Origin: Coleophoma eucalyptorum
Lineage: Eukaryota > Ascomycota > Leotiomycetes > Helotiales > Dermateaceae
Direction: 5' to 3'
NCBI GenBank assembly: GCA_026120035.1
Contig: JALRME010000051.1
Span: 62,001-126,000, forward strand
DNA: 64,000 nt
Part shown: piece by piece, positions 56,242 to 64,000 of the stretch
Layout of the letters: each line of letters starts with the position of its first letter
How positions within the stretch are numbered: the first letter of the stretch is position 1
Made by a program: the position numbers and the translations under genes
Notes under the pieces: model-generated
The model's input: only the letters and a program-made list of their open reading frames with translations
What the model was told of the DNA's origin: nothing
The model's database searches: none

Positions 56242-58721
56242 GAAAAGACTCCTTCCTAGGCTTGAGAAGATGTGATCTATCTAAGTTGAATTTAAAGTCA
56301 CTATTAGGTGGCGAGCCCTTCCTAATCTCTAGTACTCTGAGTATGAATGGATTCGGAATAGCTATTAATTCCTTGATAGACACTGGAGCAAACGGTTACT
56401 TATTTATTCATCGTGTTTTTGCTAAACGACTAAGTAAGGCCTTGGGAGTCAAAATACAGAAGCTACCTTATTCTGTACCGATTCGTGGGTACAAGGGAGG
56501 GGTTCAAAGCAGGGCTTCTTATTATATTCGATTACATTTTACTATCGAGGGTCGACGTATTTATAACTGCCCTTTTGTTATTCTTGATTTGGGAAACCAG
56601 GACGTTATTGTTGGGAACAAGTGGATGAAGCGATTCAGACTCGGAGTAGATCCGGTGCATAGTCGGTTTATATGGCCTTCGCAGTATCCACCAACCCCTA
56701 GATGGGATAAAGAGCTATTGCTTCCATACCAGCAGTGCCTTATAAAGCGACCAGACATTCAAGCAGATGCTGATCGAAGAAATCACCAGTTGGAACGTAG
56801 TATTCGACGCCAGAAGGCTACGGTCATGAAAATCCAGCCGGACACCCCAGGAATTTTACAAATCCCGAAAGTACTACGAAACCTATCCGGTACGGATAGG
56901 AGTCGACAACTAGGCAAAAAGACCATTCCCAAGCGACAGAAAAGTCAAGTAACAACTAAGTCGAATTTCATCTGCGAAATCAGTGCAAATGCTTTCCATT
57001 ACCAGATGAAAAGAAAGGAGAATGAGTTCTTCCAAACTAGCCTGTACGAAATCGACCGTATTAGAGAAGAAACTACTGGAATCCCTATGGATGACGCAGA
57101 TACCCTGAAACTAATTCAGGACCGATTACCCTCCGACTATGATACCTTCCAGGATGTATTTTCAAAAACTGCCTCCAACGTACTACCACCACATCGAGTG
57201 TACGATCATAAAATCCATTTGGAAGCACCCCTACCAAATACATTTTCGCCTCTATACCGACAGTCCTCAGAAGAGCTTCAGGCTACGAAAGAGTACCTAA
57301 TAGACAATTTAGATAAAGGCTTTATTACAAACAGTAATAACCCTTTTGCCTCGCCAGTACTTTTTGTCAAGAAAGCAGATGGTAGCCTACGATTCTGTAT
57401 TGACTACAGAAAGCTTAATTCCTTAACTAGGAATGATCCGTATCCTATTCCAAGAATAGATGAGCTTTTGACCCGAGTATCAAAGGCCAAGGTGTTTACT
57501 AAGTTGGATATCCGCCAGGCATTCCATAGGATCCGAATAGACCCCGAGTCGGAGGATTATACTAGCTTCCGTACTCGCTATGGTCTATATAAATGCAAGG
57601 TCCTACCCTTTGGATTATGCAATGGCCCAGCCACCTACCAGAGATATATGAATAACATCTTAATGGATTACCTAGATGATTTCTGTACTGCCTACCTAGA
57701 TGACATCCTTATCTATTCAGAGAACATCGAGGATCACCAGAACCATGTCAAACTAGTGTTGGGAAGGCTTCGAGAGGCTGGATTGCAAGCTGATATCAAG
57801 AAGAGCGAATTCCATGTAACTCGTACTAAGTACCTTGGTTACATTCTGACTACGAGGGGTGTCGAAATCGATCCAGATAAAGTGGAACCTATTAAGAATT
57901 GGAAGAGACCTACTACAATTACAGGTGCCAAATCCTTCCTAGGGTTCTGTGGATTCTATCGACAATTTATTAGGAATTTTGGGAAAATTGCAAAGCCTAT
58001 AAGCAACATCACAAGGCCTTCAGAACCTTTTATATGGTCTAAAGAATGTGATAATGCTTTCAAGGAACTACAGCACCAGTTGCTTACGGTGCAAGGTACC
58101 TACCATTTCGATCCCGAACTCCCTACGAAACTGGAAACAGATGCCTCAGATGGTGTAATTGCAGGAGTACTTTCTCAGGAACATACAGATAAGAATTGGT
58201 ATCCTGTAGGATTCACTTCCCATGTACTAGTTGGATCCGAGGTCAATTGGGAAATCCATGACAAAGAGCTCTTTGCTATTGTGGAATCCTTCAAAAAGTG
58301 GCGCCCTGAGCTCATGTCAGTTCAGAGCCGAGTCGGAGTGTATTCGGATCATCGATCTTTAGAATACTTCATGACTACCAAAATCCTGACTGCTAAACAG
58401 GTTAGGTGGATGGAATTCTTGTCTGACTTCAATTTCATGATTATGTACACTTCAGCCAAGAATAACCAGAAGGCTGATATCCTAAGTCGAAGAGAGCAAG
58501 ATGTTCAGGCTCACGATATTATTAAGCATGATAGTCGTTCTAGGGTTCTCTTGAGAACAGATCGATTAGATGAAAGAATTGTCACAGAACTTACCAATAC
58601 TTTTATTACTACTATAGTTAGTATCGGAGCCGATTCGGATCAGTATCGGAGCCGATTCGGATCAGAATCGGGATATGCTACTCAATTCCGAGGAACTAGT
58701 CCAGGAATTGCAGAAGACTAA
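56196..58721 (+). CDS. pol: Gypsy pol part 1: protease, reverse transcriptase, RNase H
   Basis: The open frame lies in -1 relative to gag and overlaps its end by about 45 bases. It has no ATG near its start, so expression as Gag-Pol by frameshift is expected. Motifs are INSLIDTGANGYLF (aspartic protease active site) near 56370, FTKLDIRQAFHRIRI and LPFGLCNGPATYQ, then YLDDILIYS (the catalytic YxDD) near 57700, and LETDASDGVIAGVLS plus WEIHDKELFAI of RNase H. The frame runs out at 58721 because of a 22-base tandem duplication near 58630. It is otherwise intact. Confidence 0.9.
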   Translation, partial: RRGLGAESDGKRRSLGKDSFLGLRRCDLSKLNLKSLLGGEPFLISSTLSMNGFGIAINSLIDTGANGYLFIHRVFAKRLSKALGVKIQKLPYSVPIRGYKGGVQSRASYYIRLHFTIEGRRIYNCPFVILDLGNQDVIVGNKWMKRFRLGVDPVHSRFIWPSQYPPTPRWDKELLLPYQQCLIKRPDIQADADRRNHQLERSIRRQKATVMKIQPDTPGILQIPKVLRNLSGTDRSRQLGKKTIPKRQKSQVTTKSNFICEISANAFHYQMKRKENEFFQTSLYEIDRIREETTGIPMDDADTLKLIQDRLPSDYDTFQDVFSKTASNVLPPHRVYDHKIHLEAPLPNTFSPLYRQSSEELQATKEYLIDNLDKGFITNSNNPFASPVLFVKKADGSLRFCIDYRKLNSLTRNDPYPIPRIDELLTRVSKAKVFTKLDIRQAFHRIRIDPESEDYTSFRTRYGLYKCKVLPFGLCNGPATYQRYMNNILMDYLDDFCTAYLDDILIYSENIEDHQNHVKLVLGRLREAGLQADIKKSEFHVTRTKYLGYILTTRGVEIDPDKVEPIKNWKRPTTITGAKSFLGFCGFYRQFIRNFGKIAKPISNITRPSEPFIWSKECDNAFKELQHQLLTVQGTYHFDPELPTKLETDASDGVIAGVLSQEHTDKNWYPVGFTSHVLVGSEVNWEIHDKELFAIVESFKKWRPELMSVQSRVGVYSDHRSLEYFMTTKILTAKQVRWMEFLSDFNFMIMYTSAKNNQKADILSRREQDVQAHDIIKHDSRSRVLLRTDRLDERIVTELTNTFITTIVSIGADSDQYRSRFGSESGYATQFRGTSPGIAED
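56223..56263 (+). promoter_or_regulatory. Possible -1 frameshift signal at the gag/pol junction
   Basis: A perfect 11-base stem, AAGCCTAGGAA (56234-56244) with its complement at 56253-56263 and an 8-base loop, spans the gag stop codon. GGAAAAC (56223-56229) lies four bases upstream. A slip to the -1 frame in the overlap 56196-56241 would fuse Gag to Pol. The hairpin is seen; its role is inferred. Confidence 0.5.
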
Positions 58722-60228
58722 TCGTCTATCCTTCCACGACCTACGAGAAAGGTTACCACTAGGATATACTATCCAAGACAGCTTGTTACTATACCAAGGA
58801 AGGCTGTGTGTGACTCGTAACACCCAGTTGTGCACCAGGCTCATACAGGAGGCCCATGGACAGATTTCTAGTGCACATCCAGGTGGTGTCAAAACCTACC
58901 AATTGCTAGCACCGAAGTATTACTGGGTCGGAATGAGTTCGGACTGTAAACGGTATGTAAGCAATTGCAAGGAATGCAAGGCTGCTCATGTCAATACAAC
59001 TAAGCAACAAGGCATGTTACACCCATTGCCAGTACCAAATTATCCTATGCAGCACCTATGCATGGATTTCAAGGAGTTTCCACCTGACAAGCATGGATTT
59101 GACTCTATTCTGGTATTCGTAGATCGACTCGGAAAGGATTCAGTGACCATACCTTGCCATAAGACTATTGATGCCCAGGGTATGGCAGAGCTATTCATAA
59201 AGTGGATTTACCGATTTGGACATACCCCGGAAAGCATCATATCCGACAGAGGACCCCAGTTTGTATCCTCCTTCTGGAAGGAATTCTGTAGGATCATTGG
59301 AACCAAAATCAAGCTATCTACAGCCTACCACAAACAGACTGATGGGCAAACTGAGATCATGAATCGATATATCGATCAGAGGCTTAGGCCTTTCGTAAAC
59401 TACTACCAGGATAATTGGAGCGAATTAATACCTATGATTGATAGAGCCCAAATGACTCTACCCCATTCATCTATTGGTATGGCTCCATATCGGCTCAAGT
59501 TCGGAGTAGATCCAAGAACGAGTTGGGATTGGGATACTCCCAAGCCAACTAGTGCCTTAGAAAAGCTCAATTACGAAAGGGCAACTCAAGTAGCCTCTAG
59601 GATGCATGATAGATGGAAGCAAGCTCAAGAGAACATGCAGGTAGCTCAGAATCGAATGTCAGACTCTGTAAATCGACATAGACGAGTAGTTGATTTCCAG
59701 GTAAACGACTTAGTGTACCTTTCTACCAAAAATCTGAAGAATCCGAGACCTAGCCGAAAGCTATCCGACCAGTGGAAGGGACCCTACCGTATTTTGGAAA
59801 GGGTTGGCCATGCCTATAGATTGGAATTACCAGCTGGATCCAAGATCCATGATGTATTCTCTCCGGATGTTCTTTCCAAGTACCCAAATAACCCTCTACC
59901 AGGCCACGAGAAGCCTGCCCCAGATCCAGAGGTTATTTCAGGTCAAGAAGAATGGGAAGTCCAGGAAATACTGGCAGTAAAACTGGTCAGGAACTCCCTG
60001 AAGTATCAAGTCAGCTGGGTCGGCCATGATCCGGATCCTACTTGGTATTTAGCATCTAATTTCATGGGAGCCCCCAGGAAACTACAGGAATTCCACCAGC
60101 ATTATCCTACAAAGCCGGGACCCCCCCGAAACCTATCCGACTGGTTGAATGCCTGGGAAAAGGGACTTGAGAATTATGACCACTTGGCAGACAATCACCC
60201 AGTCAAGGATCACTTAGTCAAGAATTAA
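58675..60228 (+). CDS. pol: Gypsy pol part 2: integrase with chromodomain
   Basis: This continues pol in the next frame after the duplication. The zinc-binding HHCC domain is partly visible as HPGGVKTYQLLAPKYYW and CKECKAAH. The DDE core has MDFKEFPPDKHGFDSILVF, then FVDRLGKD, SIISDRGPQFVSSFWKEF and YHKQTDGQTEIMNRYI. A C-terminal WKGPYRILERVG (GPY/F-type module) is followed by EEWEVQEILAVKLVRN, YQVSWVGHDPDPTWYLASNF, a chromodomain, which makes the element a chromovirus that may target heterochromatin. It ends in TAA at 60228. Confidence 0.9.
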   Translation: MLLNSEELVQELQKTNRLSFHDLRERLPLGYTIQDSLLLYQGRLCVTRNTQLCTRLIQEAHGQISSAHPGGVKTYQLLAPKYYWVGMSSDCKRYVSNCKECKAAHVNTTKQQGMLHPLPVPNYPMQHLCMDFKEFPPDKHGFDSILVFVDRLGKDSVTIPCHKTIDAQGMAELFIKWIYRFGHTPESIISDRGPQFVSSFWKEFCRIIGTKIKLSTAYHKQTDGQTEIMNRYIDQRLRPFVNYYQDNWSELIPMIDRAQMTLPHSSIGMAPYRLKFGVDPRTSWDWDTPKPTSALEKLNYERATQVASRMHDRWKQAQENMQVAQNRMSDSVNRHRRVVDFQVNDLVYLSTKNLKNPRPSRKLSDQWKGPYRILERVGHAYRLELPAGSKIHDVFSPDVLSKYPNNPLPGHEKPAPDPEVISGQEEWEVQEILAVKLVRNSLKYQVSWVGHDPDPTWYLASNFMGAPRKLQEFHQHYPTKPGPPRNLSDWLNAWEKGLENYDHLADNHPVKDHLVKN

Positions 60229-60667
60229 GTGGAAATGGCTTGAAATCAGAAGAAAAGAGGGTTGTATTCATTCTGAAATACCCTCTAATTCAAGGCGCAT
60301 CTACCTATTCTCTTGCAATACCAACCCTTTCAGAACACCTAGCCGGATTCACCAACAGAGGGCTACTACCGTACTAGGGTCCAATCGAAGTCGATACCAC
60401 GAAAAGAACAGAGAAGATTCCCTTCCGAAACAGGGCCTACTCCCCAGTTTCCTCCTCTTCCTCCCCACCCTCTGGCCCAAAGCCAGTTCTGGTAGCCGTC
60501 TCCCCTACCGAATCCCCCCCGACCTCCCCCCGCTTCCTCTTCCCACCCTTCTTGGTGGACGCCTTCTTGGCAGCCGCACCCCCCTCCACCATGACCCCCT
60601 TAGGTAAATGTCAGAACTAATTCGGAGGACTTTCGGATCGGGATCAACACTTACATCCATCCACTTC
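60229..60667. other. Gypsy 3' non-coding region
   Basis: The stretch between the pol stop and the end of the antisense gene is C-rich (near 60430-60600). Minus-strand frames here are short and may be the antisense gene's 3' part. Confidence 0.4.
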
Positions 60668-61135
60668 TTAACCTCGGCCATAAAGGCACGGCTCTCCCCC
60701 AAACTCCTCCTCTTTCTCCCAAAGGCGTCGAGCTTCGGCCCGCAGGAACCGAGTCTCCTCCAGAAGAGCCATCTGGCAGGAGGCAAGGTCCTTTGGTGCC
60801 TCCGCATCGGCCACCAATAGGACTGCGTCCAGCGCCGCCGCGGCAGCCCGGACCTCTTCCTCCTCCCCACACTCCTGAAGAGTCGCGAACTCTTCCTCCA
60901 CGAACCAGGGCAGCTACAGAGTATGAGCAGAGTCGGAGGGGTTTCGGAGTGGGAAATTGTAAAGACTTACAGGGACACACGCCGCATTCTGCTGTGTGCA
61001 GTACGCACACTTCTTGGATGATTTCTTTGAGAAATCACAATCATGGTCCCCATGGACCTTCATACGGCGCAGGCACCGCACGCAACAGACTCGGTGGGCA
61101 CCCGGGAGGGCACCGGCAGGAACAGGGACAGGCAT
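60668..61135 (-). CDS. Antisense gene inside the Gypsy element: small cysteine-motif protein
   Basis: Exons 61135-60971 and 60913-60668 on the strand opposite gag-pol join in frame to 136 residues; the intron is GTAAGT..TGTAG, 57 bases. Exon 1 encodes RVCCVRCLRRMKVHGDHDCD then KKCAYCTQQNAACVP, a C-x2-C...C...C-x2-C...C pattern like a zinc cluster. Exon 2 is acidic and helical (VEEEFATLQECGEEEEV and ALLEETRFLRAEARRLWEKE), coiled-coil-like. The region is GC-rich, unlike its surroundings. It lies between pol and the 3' LTR, so it travels with the element. Small proteins with this cysteine pattern are common in fungal genomes, but I know of no function. A longer C-terminus through a further intron is possible. 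Confidence 0.6.
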
Positions 61136-61539
61136 GGTGCTTTATGTATGATTAGCATGCATTCCCAAGCCACAATCCCGAAACCCCTACGAATCAACCC
61201 CGACCCTGAACTTACGTTGGTTGGTTGATTGATTGATTGTCTACATAAGTCAGTACCTAAACAACAAGTCACAAGCCCAAGGAGTACGTACGATTTCTGT
61301 TTTCAGGGATACTAAAGAAGAAAGGAAAGAAAAGAAGGAAAGCAAAGGAGAAATTTCTTGGCTTATACCTACCTGCTTGCTATTGTCCAAAATCGACAAT
61401 ACTAAGACCCTTAGTATTGTTCTTTTGTCAATAAAAAACAATAATACTAAGTAGGACTTTCTCGACATCACCTCGAAAACCCACCGTATCGCCTCCGACA
61501 CTGTTTGAGGACAAACAGTCACAAAAAGGAGGGGGGTAA
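61136..61539. other. Gypsy 3' region with microsatellite and polypurine tract
   Basis: TTGGTTGGTTGATTGATTGATTG lies near 61216 (runs of TTGR units). A GA-rich run lies at 61310-61350, and the polypurine tract that primes plus-strand synthesis directly precedes the LTR. This would also be the promoter side of the antisense gene. Confidence 0.55.
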
Positions 61540-61806
61540 TGTAAGAACCTGCCCTACTTAGTTGGATTATCCAGTATCAAGTCACGTGACACCATAACCA
61601 ACATAAGCGGGTAGGACCAGAGTCGGAGGGGTTTCGGACCCAGGAAACATATAAAGGGGACATGTCACTGGAACTGGTTTCTTTCTTCTGTTTTCTCTTT
61701 ATCTTTTTTGTGTCCTTCGTACGGGACCTATAGGATTCAGTCAATATAAGGTTATTGTGCTCCCAAACACCTCTATCCTGCCATTGATCAAACCTGTGTC
61801 CTTACA
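61540..61806 (+). repeat. 3' LTR of the Gypsy element
   Basis: It is 267 bases, TGTAAG..CTTACA. TATAAA is at 61650-61655. The word AGTCGGAGGGGTTTCGGA (61621-61638) also occurs at about 60934-60951 inside the antisense gene's intron. No target duplication can be tested because the left end is lost. Confidence 0.9.
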
Positions 61807-62113
61807 TATATAGTCCGTCCTACCTATGGTAGAACCTTGCTTTGTTTTAAAAGGTTATCTTATAAAAGGGGTTTGGTAAGATTATATTATAAGTAAGTTT
61901 CTATAGGTTAAGTATTGATTTTAGCGTCTTTTGTTATTTGTTTATTTGAAATAGATCTAGTATATGATTTAGGCTACTAAGTTGTAGTCTATAAGTGTTG
62001 CTAGACGTGTATTAGGCCTAGTCGGACAAGTATTAAGTAGCACCTACGAAAGTAGCTATATCGACTTATAGGCTAGACCTTGAAGAGCTATCTAGAATAT
62101 ACCGATACATTGG
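61807..62113 (+). pseudogene. RIP-mutated copy of the OrsD fragment at 28.9 kb
   Basis: It aligns with 28887-29184 almost without gaps. The differences are nearly all C-to-T or G-to-A, mainly CpA to TpA or TpG to TpA: CCCATGG has become CCTATGG, GGCAG has become GGTAG, and AAATGGACC has become AAATAGATC. The zinc-finger frame now has many TAG/TAA codons. It is cut on the right by an LTR and on the left by the Gypsy element. Confidence 0.88.
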
Positions 62114-62305
62114 TGTCAGGTATCACAGGCAGAGTGACGTGCAAGCAATAGATAAGCAGGGTACACGCAGGGTATGCGCAGGTATGTAGTAGTTATTATT
62201 CAAACTGATCTCTGAAGCTCTTAAATCAAGGGGGCTGAAGGACTATATATATAATTCCCCCGCCTGGCTCGCTAATGCCATGTGACCTCGCTTGGCCCCA
62301 TGACA
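62114..62305. mobile_element. LTR-like element, TGTCA..TGACA
   Basis: It starts TGTCAGGTATCACAGG and ends CCCCATGACA, with a TATATATAATT box near 62250 and a GCTCGCTAATG block like that at the end of the LTRs at 4323 and 10515. The sequence interrupts the OrsD copy exactly at its right end. Flanks ATTGG and ATAAC do not match, so it may be the 5' LTR of a lost element or have suffered deletion. Confidence 0.55.
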
Positions 62306-62548
62306 ATAACTAGTGAAGAATTACAAGTACTTTTTAGGGAGGCTATGGTCGAACTATGGGGGATACAGGCATTGGATGACTTTGATATAAATAAGAGTAT
62401 AGAGAGTGATGATATTAAGGCTCAGAGGGACTTTATAGGCTTTGATTTTGAGGATATACATAGTAGTAGCGATAGCGAGGTTAATTTTACATTGGATGTC
62501 GACGATAGGATCGATACTAGGCTTTTTCCTAATTTTGGGACGACATAG
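62300..62548 (+). CDS. Short open frame, unidentified
   Basis: ATG at 62300 (MTITSEELQVLFREAMVE) to TAG 62548, 82 codons, very acidic, with SSSDSEVNFTLDVDDRID. It may be the start of a retroelement or DNA-transposon protein whose rest is gone. Foldback-element sequence follows directly (62556-62593). Confidence 0.25.
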   Translation: MTITSEELQVLFREAMVELWGIQALDDFDINKSIESDDIKAQRDFIGFDFEDIHSSSDSEVNFTLDVDDRIDTRLFPNFGTT

Positions 62549-62555
62549 CAGCTAA

Positions 62556-62593
62556 CGGGAGGGTTTATGGAAGAATGACACACCGACGGTTAT
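62556..62593. repeat. Partial relative of the foldback element at 49354
   Basis: CGGGAGGGTTTA and CACACCGACGGTTAT match the right arm of 49354-49458; the left arm is absent. Confidence 0.55.
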
Positions 62594-62871
62594 ATGGAAT
62601 GATAACTTCATACATCTTTGATTTATTTTTAACAGTCAACATTATCGAATATTTCATAACGTCTTTCATAAGCGAGTGAGCCACTTGAAAATACACCAAA
62701 GTTTACGATTTTTATATCCTTATACCTCTACATATTTATGATAGAAATTTTCAAAGTTTGGCATATAGTGTTTTCAATATCCATCATCTAGTTAGTCCCT
62801 TCAATGTTCAACTATATTCTCCCAAACTCTGCAAAACTGAGATGAAGGCGGTATTTGCTCGTCAATGAAGT

Positions 62872-63145
62872 CTACGTAAAGTGTATGAACATGACTTTAT
62901 TCATGTCAAATACACTAGCGACTTCGCAATCGCTTCCCTGATTCCAAAGCCCGCTTCTCTTGCGCTTGTACATGGGGTGACAAATACTGGTAGGCATGCC
63001 GGGCTGTAATCCGATTTTCGGGAACCCAACACAGCATGCCTTCAACACATTTCCAAGCTGTGGATGGCGATTGATACCCTTCCACAGCCCCGGAAGCATT
63101 GTTCTTGACACCTGGCAGAATTTCAATAATAGGCACAATTTTCAA
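62872..63145 (-). pseudogene. Possible protein-kinase C-terminal fragment
   Basis: The frame contains WKCVEGMLCWVPENRITARH and AYQYL, which resembles the end of a kinase domain (L-x5-P-x-x-R-x-[ST]-A). No catalytic loop or DFG is found upstream on this strand, where the frames at 63199 onward look unrelated. At best it is a fragment. Confidence 0.3.
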
Positions 63146-63198
63146 TTCTCAGACCTAATAGAAGCCGAAATTCGTATTAGTGGTCTAATTTGGTCAAC

Positions 63199-64000
63199 TT
63201 AATACCCACTATTGAGTATAACAGCTGCTGTAGCTCCTATTTTTGGTGATGAATAATCCGCAGATTTTGTCATTGGACAAGATAATTCCAAATCGTTCGC
63301 AATCTGCCTAACCATTTCATAAGCCCAATTTGAACCATCTTGAGTAGAACATACCACCACGACGCATGGCTTTCCATTGATACAGAAGAGCATCTGCTGA
63401 ATCACTTCGACCTTTAGAGGATGTTATTCCATATCATAATCGGAAGCCTCATCGGAATCACTATGGCCCTCGCTCTCCATCTCTTCGTTTTCATCTTGAA
63501 AATATAATACAAGCGCTACGAGCAAGCTAGCAGCCTGTAGACGTTCTTTTGGTTCAGCGAGATCGTAATCATTTGTCTTAAAGATAAGTAGAAAGGGAAT
63601 ATCGTCCAGTTCATTAAGCTCCAAAGACTCCGAATATATGTATTTCAGATAATCGATTTCAAACTGACAGCTTATAAAAGACACTGTCGTTTGATGTACT
63701 GAGATCAGGGTGTGACTAAATAGTAGGTATTCGGTAAGTAATGCTTGTAAGAAGGTTGCAGGAAAAGGGCCTACGCTTACAAAGTATCTCTTGGTTTTAG
63801 AGAGGTGAGCAAGGCGCACTCATCTCGTGACTCCGGCTCGTCATCTAATTCCTCTGAGGCAACCTCCTTCGCTTCTTCTTGTAAGATGTCTACAACAAGC
63901 ATCATCGAACCCATCAACTCGCACACCTGTTGTGCTAGGACCGATTCCTTCACTACTCCTTTCCCCGACGACGAATCTTCTAAGTCGAATGCGGACTTGA
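63199..64000 (-). pseudogene. Unidentified gene running off the right edge, with one in-frame stop
   Basis: On the minus strand a coherent acidic frame enters from the edge (KSAFDLEDSSSGKGVVKESV, VCELMGSMMLVVDILQEEAK). It passes a likely intron with a GTAAGC donor near 63784 and an acceptor near 63720, and continues through HTLISVHQTTVSFISCQFEI to DEASDYDME and TAA (63424-63426). The same frame stays open after the TAA (VIQQMLFCINGKPCVVVVCS, STQDGSNWAYEMVRQIANDL) to 63199. The single stop suggests a recent pseudogene. No family is recognised. Confidence 0.4.

Larger units (their letters stand above)
54411..61806 (+). mobile_element. Gypsy-type LTR retrotransposon (chromovirus), 5' LTR truncated
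   Basis: The element has gag (54907-56241), pol in two frames (56196-60228), an antisense gene, a polypurine tract AAAAAGGAGGGGGG (61523-61536) and a complete 3' LTR (61540-61806, ends TGTAAG/CTTACA). The 5' LTR (54411-54547) matches only the last 136 bases of the 3' LTR. pol order is protease, reverse transcriptase, RNase H, integrase, chromodomain, as in Gypsy chromoviruses. One TGA in gag and a 22-base tandem duplication in pol disable this copy. High identity of the shared LTR parts (a few differences in 136 bases) and near-intact frames indicate a fairly young insertion, free of the RIP seen next door. Confidence 0.92.

Noticed and set aside
60505..61010. GC-rich overlapping frames on both strands (for example 60793-61155 plus, 60651-61010 minus)
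   Set aside because: They are low-complexity shadows. Only the spliced minus-strand gene 61135-60668 has a coherent pattern and splice sites.
62872..63145. A complete protein kinase gene
   Set aside because: Only the C-terminal motif is seen; no ATP loop, HRD or DFG was found nearby.
1..64000. CRISPR arrays, rRNA, tRNA, bacterial operons
   Set aside because: No spaced repeats, no tRNA B-box or rRNA words were recognised. All gene structures are fungal with introns.

Overview
The window is nuclear DNA of a filamentous ascomycete (Pezizomycotina). Genes carry short introns of about 45-65 bases with GT..AG ends, and the protein families are fungal: Zn2Cys6 and bZIP regulators, OrsD/DUF3505 zinc fingers, 2EXR, DUF3723, NACHT/ankyrin NLRs, patatin with an internal RING-like finger. 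Large tracts are rich in TpA and carry stops of the kind made by C-to-T change at CpA, the mark of repeat-induced point mutation (RIP). Genes without introns removed were rebuilt by hand from reading frame, splice sites and family knowledge; no search was run.

Layout. 1-4.3 kb is RIP-type AT-rich DNA with a ruined membrane-protein gene. 4.3-10.7 kb holds a broken gene for an OrsD zinc-finger / tyrosine-recombinase-like / RecQ helicase protein, flanked by related LTR-like repeats, then a 2EXR relic. 11.1-28.2 kb is an island bounded by two direct copies of a ~485 bp repeat. It contains an acyl-CoA dehydrogenase, two sugar-porter-type MFS genes (one intact, one broken by a solo LTR), a Zn2Cys6 regulator, a nitrilase with one frameshift, a monocarboxylate-type MFS gene and a ruined ankyrin gene. 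A dense cluster of GATA sites sits in the divergent promoter of the first two genes. Together they look like a nitrogen-controlled cluster for uptake and breakdown of a nitrile or related acid.

28-32 kb is a graveyard: a truncated OrsD gene and relics of 5-hydroxyisourate hydrolase, a homeodomain protein and a Ras-like GTPase. 32-45 kb is mixed. It has an intact gene fusing an HD nucleotidase-type domain to a degenerate nucleoside-monophosphate-kinase-like domain, an atypical zinc-cluster regulator, a patatin N-terminal relic, a small novel gene and an APH-type phosphotransferase. 45-54 kb holds a broken DUF3723 gene, a foldback element, an NLR relic interrupted by a Copia fragment, and an intact bZIP gene.

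54.4-61.8 kb is a Gypsy chromovirus with gag, pol, chromodomain, a possible frameshift hairpin and an antisense spliced zinc-motif gene. It abuts a RIP-mutated second copy of the OrsD fragment seen at 28.9 kb. The last 2 kb hold another LTR and fragments of genes running off the edge. No rRNA, tRNA or CRISPR was recognised.
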